IMG/VR virus record: IMGVR_UViG_3300033388_002544
Coordinates: 1-45,602 of that record
Strand: one strand, 5' to 3'
Length of the DNA stretch: 45,602 nucleotides
From: a virus
A model generated the notes under the pieces. It saw only the letters and a list, made by a program, of their open reading frames with translations, was not told the DNA's origin and ran no database searches. Position 1 is the stretch's first letter. Each line of letters starts with the position of its first letter. The position numbers were made by a program, and so were the translations under genes. Of this stretch, positions 39,674 to 45,602 are shown one piece after another.

Positions 39674-40747
39674 TTAAACTAATCTATGACCAAAAGTAAC
39701 ACCAGTGACTACACCATAGTCAACACTCTCAAATCTGGTCTTTTTCACCCCCAGAATACCACCACCACGGATCATTACAAAACGATCCGCGTCTTTCTTG
39801 TAGGGAACAAAAGACATAATACTGGACTTAGAGTCTCCAGCACCACCCCAAGCCCAACAAGCTGCCTGACAACCCAGGAGAATACAGCGGTAAGCTCCAC
39901 CAGTGGTATCCACAGTAGCAACTTTCGGCATCCTCTCACTTTTGGAGATCAACATTCCATTGTACTCAATTTCCACATCAGGAACCTTAAGGTCCATCGC
40001 AGCACGTTTGAGATCACCCCATTGACCAGCATTCATATTAGTCCTAAGGTTATCAAAGACGTAGTTATGCAGATACACACGAAAGTACTTTTTTCCTTTA
40101 ACCTTCAAAGGACGCAGTTTATAACAATTATCTCCTGTAGGAACTTCAGCTTTCTGTTTCAGCCTATCCAAAAAATTCAAATCACAAGCACAACTGGAAT
40201 CAATAGCAGCATCTACAGTTGCAACTGCAGTATCATCAGCCTGACCTGCTCCAAGGTAATGATATACATCTGGTTCAGCACAAGCCTGGGCAAAATCTAC
40301 TCCTGCGTGCGTCCAGTCAGAATTCCCTGCCAGGGTATTAATTAGAAGGTCTGAAAGAAACTCTCCCCACCACTCTTGCAGTGCATCACGGCCCATTTGA
40401 TACAAATCATAAGGAATCCTCTGTTCCTCCATCTTACCACCAGTATCAACAGCCTTATTAATTTCTTCAATAGTCATGTCGAAGTCCTTGAAAGACATTT
40501 TCTCTTCATTTCCCTCAACAGTCTTATCACCGATGATACCATCTTCTATTAAAGGCTTCCTGATAGCGAAAGTTATTTTATCCCCTTCACCCTTACCAAG
40601 TTCACTTCTACTATCTACAATAGCAGTTGCTCCCTTACCTACGAGAGCATTAAACTCAACATCAGGCAGGATTCTAATAAACAGATCCTTCGCCCACTGT
40701 TTTCTTGTTAAAGCGTTATCTGTCAAAAACTTAGTTTTTGGTGCCAT
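39674..40747 (-). CDS. Major capsid protein, N4-gp56 family, 357 residues
   Basis: Forms the icosahedral shell. The N-terminus FLTDNALTRKQWAKDLFIRI and the motifs LGKGEGDKITFAIRKPLIED and VEGNEEKMSFKDFDMTIEEI, then GGKMEEQRIPYDLYQMG and LQEWWGEFLSDLL, match the N4-gp56 major capsid family. The length fits. The start follows AGAGGAGAATAACTA. The preceding gene is the scaffold-like protein and the next ones small late proteins, the usual order. Confidence 0.9.
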   Translation of the reverse strand: MAPKTKFLTDNALTRKQWAKDLFIRILPDVEFNALVGKGATAIVDSRSELGKGEGDKITFAIRKPLIEDGIIGDKTVEGNEEKMSFKDFDMTIEEINKAVDTGGKMEEQRIPYDLYQMGRDALQEWWGEFLSDLLINTLAGNSDWTHAGVDFAQACAEPDVYHYLGAGQADDTAVATVDAAIDSSCACDLNFLDRLKQKAEVPTGDNCYKLRPLKVKGKKYFRVYLHNYVFDNLRTNMNAGQWGDLKRAAMDLKVPDVEIEYNGMLISKSERMPKVATVDTTGGAYRCILLGCQAACWAWGGAGDSKSSIMSFVPYKKDADRFVMIRGGGILGVKKTRFESVDYGVVTGVTFGHRLV

Positions 40748-40765
40748 TAGTTATTCTCCTCTACT

Positions 40766-41767
40766 TTAGTCAAGTTCTCCTGCCATATACTTATCATATA
40801 TGTCAGTAGGAACTTTACTTAATTCTTCTTCAGGAAGTGCCAGAATTTTTTCAGTTGTCCAACCACTCTTATTAGCACTTCCACCTCCCATGTCAGCCAC
40901 ACTCCCAGGAGCAGCCTTTATAACTTCTTTGGCTGTCTTTTTCTTACCCTTGGTATCAGAGGATTCTTCATCTTTCTTACTATCCTTTTCATCAGTAGCA
41001 TAGGCAGGATGATATTTCTTGATAAGACCGTATGTGTACTTATAAGGATTTGTTTGCTGCCAGATTCTCAACTGCACAGCCAGTGTAGCTTCTGATATAC
41101 TAATGTTATTCTTCTCAGCAACATCAGTTGCAATCACATCTACTAAGTCATCAAAGTTTGCCTGTGAACAGACATCTTCAACATCTTTGTAGTCTACACT
41201 GTTTTTCATGATTTCAACCATAAGGTTAAAAGGTTCTGCTCTTGTTTCTCGAACAGTATCAATTTTTTCTTGCAACTGTTCTATGCTTGAGAGTTCAACC
41301 TCTTCATCTTTTACAGTTTTCTTATCATCAAAATCTTCAGCATCTTCATCCACTTCCTTCTTAGATGCCTTCAAATCCTTATGACCTTTTTCAAGACGAT
41401 CAAGGCGTTTAGTCAGAATTTCTTCCCTCTGTGCAGATTTCCGAAGCATTGTTTTAAGTTCTCTATTATCATCTGCCATAATTCTTGCAGCTTCTGCAGC
41501 AGCATCTTCCAACTCATCCTTTTTTCCTTCCTCTGCCTTCTCCTCCTCTGTTTTTCCATCTGTAACAGCAGCTTTATCTTCTCCTGTGGAGTCATCTCCT
41601 TCAGCTTTACCATCTTTGGAGTCAGTTTCTTTTTTATCATCTTCATTATCTTTAACCTCACCTTTGTCACTGGTGGCTTCCGTACCACGATGAGAAGCTT
41701 CAAGAGCATTGATTAGTTCATCTCCATCATCAATCTCTTGCACTTCAACGATGCTTGTGTCAGTCAT
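40766..41767 (-). CDS. Acidic scaffold-like protein, 333 residues
   Basis: Very acidic and lysine-rich N-terminal region (SDKGEVKDNEDDKKETDSKD), then a long coiled coil (NRELKTMLRKSAQREEILTK), a helical segment (SISEATLAVQLRIWQQTNPY) and a second flexible Lys/Glu region. Between portal and capsid genes, this is the usual place of the scaffolding protein that templates the procapsid and is later removed. No protease motif is seen. It overlaps the portal gene by eight bases. Confidence 0.75.
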   Translation of the reverse strand: MTDTSIVEVQEIDDGDELINALEASHRGTEATSDKGEVKDNEDDKKETDSKDGKAEGDDSTGEDKAAVTDGKTEEEKAEEGKKDELEDAAAEAARIMADDNRELKTMLRKSAQREEILTKRLDRLEKGHKDLKASKKEVDEDAEDFDDKKTVKDEEVELSSIEQLQEKIDTVRETRAEPFNLMVEIMKNSVDYKDVEDVCSQANFDDLVDVIATDVAEKNNISISEATLAVQLRIWQQTNPYKYTYGLIKKYHPAYATDEKDSKKDEESSDTKGKKKTAKEVIKAAPGSVADMGGGSANKSGWTTEKILALPEEELSKVPTDIYDKYMAGELD

Positions 41768-43625
41768 TAATTTTCTCCCTATTAGGATTGTTCAAAGTTA
41801 CACCTACTTTACTTGCTTCAATTTGAAGTTTAAATAGCTCAAGTTCATACTCACGATCATCCTTCTCTTGTGCTGCTTGCTGCTGCAATTCCCAATGACT
41901 TTTAATTCGTAGTTTAGTAGAGTATGGAATATCTGAGTACTCCAGGATTATATCTGGTGGAATTGCATCCGGGTTATTATGACTGTACTCTGTGAGTAAC
42001 TGGGCTATTCCAGATCTCGTAGTAGCAGTCTCAACATGCTCATCCATAAACAGATCAAATTCACCAGCAGTAATGTCATTGAACCCAGATAACTGTTTGT
42101 TACTCTCTGTATTAATCTGCTGCAGCATAACTCCTTTCTCTCCTTCAATCCGAATAAGCTGTGGCTCAGTGATGTACTGCTGCATCATTCCCATCAAAAT
42201 CTTAGCCCCAGCTATTCGAGAGTCAGAGAAATTCTTAAATAAACTGTAAAGCACAGCTATACCTGTTTGATGCCGGAGACGTATTGATACTCCGGGCTCT
42301 CTTGAAGTAGTCTGCACACCCATCATTTCATTTTGGATACCAGAGGTATCCTTCATCCCCTGACTACATACATCATCAAAGATACTGTAGATGTTAGAGA
42401 TCTGGGGTTGTTTTTCAAACTTATACTTCTCCAATCCACCTTTTTCAAGCTCAAGATGGAAAGTAGGTTCACTACCTTTGTCTTCATATTCATCAATGTT
42501 AAGAATAGCACCAGTTTCGTGAACAAGAATTCCTTTAGGAAGTGTTTGGAGTAGGTGTGAAAGTTGTCTCCGCATAGTATTAAGACTTCTCTGGGGATCT
42601 TTCATCATAGTTACTACACTAAACCAAGCATTCTTATTCTCATTCTTATACGCCCCATACAGTACACTTGGGTATAACTTACCATTCCCCATAGTGTAAG
42701 GACTCTTACCTCCTTCAAGTAAGTGTTCACCAATAAACAGAGCATACCTGATTTCCTTCATGAAAGTGGAGTAGTGTTCTATCGGATCTGTTGTTTGAAA
42801 GACTCTACCACTCTCATCAACTGGAATTCCCTCGGCCAACAACTTGACAAATTTCTTAAACTCGTCAGGAGATAGTTTATCTGGTTTACCAGTCATAGGA
42901 TTCATAAACCAGATAGCATTTATCAGTTCCTTATACCAACCTTCTACTATCCTATATTTGTCATGAGCTTGGTTGAAGAAGTCTGGCATACCAGTATTTC
43001 TACCAAAGGTCTTCACCTGTGCCAGATCAATATCTGGAAAGTAGACTTTTAACTCATCCTCAGTTACCCATTGGTCAATGAAGTAATACCTGTAATCTTC
43101 ATTCAGATCATAACTCTCTCCGTCAGGATCAAGATGGAAATTATCAGTCCTAATCCTCTTAGCTTTAAGCTCAGGTTTAAATGGATTGCTTTTGTTAATG
43201 TAGAAGTGAAGTAGACTCCTACCACTCTTTACTGTATGTGTGAAGCAGTCATATTCTTTTCTTGGAATTCTAACTTGATTCCTGTAATGAACCATTGCTC
43301 CATTCATTAACTCTGCAAGAGCTTCATCCTCAGCTCCGATAGGAAGAACTTCTGGTCTATATACATTCTGCCCAGCCATACCAATTAACATATTAAGCTT
43401 AGGCAGTATTTCATTATAAGTAGTAGCTGGTCTACTAGCATCATCTAACTTCTGCAGATCTTCAATAGTATCTTGTAAGCCAGCATAGAAGTCATAATCC
43501 TCTTCTGCAGACTCCTGATGAGTAGTTTCAGCAGTACTGGATTCAGAGTCACTCAACCACTTATTTAACTTTAGAAGTAGCTTACTTTGCTCTTCTTGCT
43601 GTTTCTTAGTCAGCTTCTTTGGCAT
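41760..43625 (-). CDS. Portal protein, P22-like, 621 residues
   Basis: Forms the dodecameric ring for DNA passage. The N-terminal part (ARPATTYNEILPKLNMLIGM-like RPATTYNEILPKLNMLIGMA, residues about 66-85) and VEGWYKELINAIWFMNPMTG and FRIKSHWELQQQ-type C-terminus, together with EYDCFTHTVKSGRSLLHFYI, fit P22-like portals in sequence order and length. The order terminase-portal-scaffold-capsid supports it. The ribosome site is a modest AAGGAT. Confidence 0.85.
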   Translation of the reverse strand: MPKKLTKKQQEEQSKLLLKLNKWLSDSESSTAETTHQESAEEDYDFYAGLQDTIEDLQKLDDASRPATTYNEILPKLNMLIGMAGQNVYRPEVLPIGAEDEALAELMNGAMVHYRNQVRIPRKEYDCFTHTVKSGRSLLHFYINKSNPFKPELKAKRIRTDNFHLDPDGESYDLNEDYRYYFIDQWVTEDELKVYFPDIDLAQVKTFGRNTGMPDFFNQAHDKYRIVEGWYKELINAIWFMNPMTGKPDKLSPDEFKKFVKLLAEGIPVDESGRVFQTTDPIEHYSTFMKEIRYALFIGEHLLEGGKSPYTMGNGKLYPSVLYGAYKNENKNAWFSVVTMMKDPQRSLNTMRRQLSHLLQTLPKGILVHETGAILNIDEYEDKGSEPTFHLELEKGGLEKYKFEKQPQISNIYSIFDDVCSQGMKDTSGIQNEMMGVQTTSREPGVSIRLRHQTGIAVLYSLFKNFSDSRIAGAKILMGMMQQYITEPQLIRIEGEKGVMLQQINTESNKQLSGFNDITAGEFDLFMDEHVETATTRSGIAQLLTEYSHNNPDAIPPDIILEYSDIPYSTKLRIKSHWELQQQAAQEKDDREYELELFKLQIEASKVGVTLNNPNREKIND

Positions 43626-43638
43626 GTTATATCCTTAA

Positions 43639-45156
43639 CTACGCATACATCCAGTTATTTGAACCCCTGCTCGACCTTGGAAGAGATCCAGGAAGAGGAT
43701 GTTTTCTCTTCTTCCTGCCTTCTCTTTTCTTCTCTGCCCTGCCCCACAGATTAAAAGCAGAACCATAAAAGAATTCACTAATTCCAAGAGCATCAGCAAT
43801 ATTAGGAGAAACTAATCCTCTCCTCTTCAACTCTGGTTTACTCTCAATTTTTATAACCCCTCTCCCACCATGATCAGGATCATATGTAGGCATAGCTAAT
43901 TCATTAGCCAGTTCCTGCCCCATATTCAATGTCAGTCCACCGTACTTTACATCAATATCAGGAAACCAGTACAGTCGGTTCTGACAATTATCTCGCATCT
44001 TCCACCAGAGTTCATCACGAAGTCTATTAAACCTCTTAGGATCAGTGGAGGAGGTAGAAACATTCACTTCATGTGTGAACTTCCGGCCATTCTTTTTCTT
44101 GTAAAGAATATCAGCAACTGGTCCACCAATGCCTATTCCGTCAATCCCAATCCCTTCAGCATTATCATCAATGAATGACTGCATGATATGCCCAGCTAGT
44201 TCCGCAGTATTCATCTTTCTAAAAGTCTTCCAAGGTTCAATCTTAAACTCTTGTCTTGGAAGTATAATACTTGCATCCTCCCCATACCGAGCAATATCAC
44301 AGGAGATATATTTAGGCTCGTCAACATTTACAATGTAACTATTTCCCACACACTCCATTGCCCAGTTCAGAGGAATCAGTGTATTCTCGGCGTCTACTGG
44401 AGGTTCACCAGCAACCCTGATTCTAAAGACATTAGAGTCTTCTCCGTACTTCTCCAAGAAATAATTAATCATTTCTTCAGTTACATTACTAGACTTCCTG
44501 GAGTCCCAATGAAACCGCAGCCACTTACCCATGATCTTAGGATCAAACTGTGTCTCATGGAAGTACCCGCTATTCTTAGTTGGATTTCCAATCAACAACA
44601 CTTTATTATCTTCCTGTGTAAGTGCACCTTCCAGTGGCACAAACACCGGATCATGAACACCAGATGCTTCATCAACAATAATAAATAGATGAGGAGCATG
44701 AAGTCCTGCAAGTGTTTCTGCCTGTGCTTCTTTATTTGCTGACACAGAAGGAGAAAGTGCTCTGCACCACCACTCTCTCGGCGAATCCCGATGGAACATT
44801 TTGTCCTTCTGTATCACAAATTCATCTGCAAAATATAAGTACCTATGCCACTTGGCCAACTCACTCCACAGAATATCATTCAACTGTCTCCCTGTAGGAG
44901 CAGTACAAGCAACTTTTCCATACGCTCTTGTAGTCATGAACCAATAGATTAGCCAAGATGCTAATGCGTCTTTCCCAGTTCCGTGGCCACTTCGAATAGA
45001 AGTTCTTTTAGACTGCCCTATTTCCTTCAGTGCATCTGCTTGTTGACTGGAAGGCCCATCATACCCAGGAACCTTACTCCAATCAAAAGCTTCCATAACG
45101 AAGCGGTAAGGGTCATTCTTCCAGGAGCGTAGTCTGCTGATTATTCCTTGGTCCAA
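43639..45156 (-). CDS. terL: Terminase large subunit, 505 residues
   Basis: ATP-driven DNA packaging motor with a nuclease. Walker A SGHGTGKD (56-63), Walker B LFIIVDEA (157-164), the coupling motif GNPT (190-193) and nuclease acids Asp287 (SCDIARYG), Asp339 (GIDGIGIGG) and Asp455 (NIADALG) are present. The start is TTG at 45156, a few bases after the stop of the 72-residue gene; the ribosome site is GGAAG about nine bases upstream. Confidence 0.95.
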   Translation of the reverse strand: MDQGIISRLRSWKNDPYRFVMEAFDWSKVPGYDGPSSQQADALKEIGQSKRTSIRSGHGTGKDALASWLIYWFMTTRAYGKVACTAPTGRQLNDILWSELAKWHRYLYFADEFVIQKDKMFHRDSPREWWCRALSPSVSANKEAQAETLAGLHAPHLFIIVDEASGVHDPVFVPLEGALTQEDNKVLLIGNPTKNSGYFHETQFDPKIMGKWLRFHWDSRKSSNVTEEMINYFLEKYGEDSNVFRIRVAGEPPVDAENTLIPLNWAMECVGNSYIVNVDEPKYISCDIARYGEDASIILPRQEFKIEPWKTFRKMNTAELAGHIMQSFIDDNAEGIGIDGIGIGGPVADILYKKKNGRKFTHEVNVSTSSTDPKRFNRLRDELWWKMRDNCQNRLYWFPDIDVKYGGLTLNMGQELANELAMPTYDPDHGGRGVIKIESKPELKRRGLVSPNIADALGISEFFYGSAFNLWGRAEKKREGRKKRKHPLPGSLPRSSRGSNNWMYA

Positions 45157-45157
45157 G

Positions 45158-45376
45158 TTATCTACTTCCCATCAAAGCTATGTTCTTCTTCTTTCTTGCT
45201 GCATACCCCTTCAGAAAAGGTCCCCAATTAGTAGGATCAGTCAGTATATCATTCTTCTTCCTACCCTGCCCTTGTCTTGCTCTAACAGCATCTTCCAATG
45301 CTGGTAATGCTTCTGTTAGTAATTCCTTCGGGATATGTCTGTATCTACCTACTGCTGCATACGTTTTCCCTGGCAT
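45158..45376 (-). CDS. Small basic protein between terminase subunits, 72 residues
   Basis: ATG after GTGAGGAGTAAAGT. N-terminus GRYRHIPKELLTEALPALED is helical, the middle basic (RARQGQGRKKND), and the end ARKKKN. It occupies the gap between the two terminase genes, where some phages have a DNA-binding accessory packaging factor; this is inference only. It is followed by the palindrome at 45408 and the terminase small subunit upstream in transcription. Confidence 0.75.
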   Translation of the reverse strand: MPGKTYAAVGRYRHIPKELLTEALPALEDAVRARQGQGRKKNDILTDPTNWGPFLKGYAARKKKNIALMGSR

Positions 45377-45407
45377 ACTTTACTCCTCACTACGTCTAAG
45401 TCAACTG

Positions 45408-45422
45408 TGTCAAATTTTGACA
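45408..45422. promoter_or_regulatory. Dispersed palindrome, site 8
   Basis: TGTCAAATTTTGACA; extended by one base on each side it is a perfect 17-bp palindrome (45407-45423). On the minus strand it is preceded by CATAG and followed by ACTTAG (about 45399-45394). It lies between terS and the 72-residue gene. Confidence 0.8.
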
Positions 45423-45434
45423 CTATGAGTTTTG

Positions 45435-45602
45435 CTACAGATCTGGAAGCTTCTCCTCCACTTCTGTTGGAGTTACATCAATAGCTTCACTCCTTGCGTC
45501 TACTCTTTCATCCAGATCTTCCTTCTCCATCTGCACAAGATACCCAATGAGTCCTTGGATCTCACTGGGCTTTCCATCCATCACCAATTCTCTATCTTTC
45601 AA
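45435..45602 (-). CDS. terS: Terminase small subunit (3' part; continues from left end of window)
   Basis: C-terminal part of the gene described at 1-438. Reading from 45602 down, the sequence repeats the segment already present at 114-1 and then ends with EAIDVTPTEVEEKLPDL and TAG at 45437-45435. The frame matches across the circular junction. Confidence 0.8.
   Translation of the reverse strand: MKDRELVMDGKPSEIQGLIGYLVQMEKEDLDERVDARSEAIDVTPTEVEEKLPDL
45489..45602. repeat. Terminal direct repeat, right copy
   Basis: Exact copy of bases 1-114. See the left copy. The unique genome length is therefore 45,488 bases. Confidence 0.97.

Noticed and set aside
1-45602. tRNA genes, integrase, attachment site
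   Set aside because: None recognised by eye; a tRNA scan and profile search would be needed to exclude them fully.

Overview
The window is a complete tailed-phage genome, apparently short-tailed (podovirus-like). Its first 114 bases recur exactly as its last 114 bases, and the terminase small-subunit gene reads through that junction in frame, so the molecule is circular or circularly permuted with about 45,488 unique bases. The host cannot be named. Genes carry strong AGGAGG-type ribosome binding sites, the DNA is AT-rich, and no tRNA, integrase, transposase or CRISPR array was recognised. Family-level clues (N4-gp56-like capsid, P22-like portal, M15-type lytic peptidase) fit a bacterial host but do not give a taxon.

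There are two convergent arms. A divergent regulatory region (about 439-1009) fires leftward through a TTGACA-17-TACACT promoter into the late (minus-strand) arm and rightward through TTGACA-17-TAGAGT into the early (plus-strand) arm. The early arm (1010-19904) starts with an orphan gene enclosed by a 32-bp long-range RNA stem, then an AT-rich origin-like region (about 1577-1941). Next come about 20 small, often Cys-rich orphan genes (2139-7765) and an ATP-dependent DNA ligase. A ribbon-helix-helix gene follows with its own promoter and tandem operator. After it lies a recombination/replication block: Cas4/RecB-like Fe-S nuclease, Sak4-like ATPase, acidic ssDNA-binding-like protein, 2-deoxyribosyltransferase-like protein, ParB-methyltransferase fusion, uracil-DNA-glycosylase/family A polymerase fusion, and a DUF3987-type helicase/primase-like ATPase.

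The late arm runs leftward from the right end of the window to 19901: terminase small subunit, a 72-residue orphan, terminase large subunit, P22-like portal, acidic scaffold-like protein, N4-gp56-family capsid protein, head-tail and tail proteins. It continues with a 1652-residue putative ejection protein, tail-fibre-like proteins, and finally small membrane/lysis-associated genes including an M15-like peptidase. Most genes overlap or abut (ATGA, TAATG), implying long polycistronic messages.

Three features stand out. (1) Two late virion genes are each split by one in-frame stop (TGA at 33398-33400; TAG at 22169-22171), after which the same frame stays open for 145 and 349 codons to the expected gene end. 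A weaker early case (TAG at 12779-12781) is followed 7 nt later by a 15-bp stem-loop. This suggests stop-codon readthrough or very recent nonsense mutation. (2) Eight copies of a TGTCAAATTTTTGACA-like palindrome lie only between genes, spread over both arms, often with conserved flanks (TAATAG upstream, ACTTAG downstream); they resemble dispersed operators or stoperators. (3) All five non-Watson-Crick positions of the stem enclosing the first early gene are G-U pairs on the transcribed strand, pointing to a selected RNA structure.
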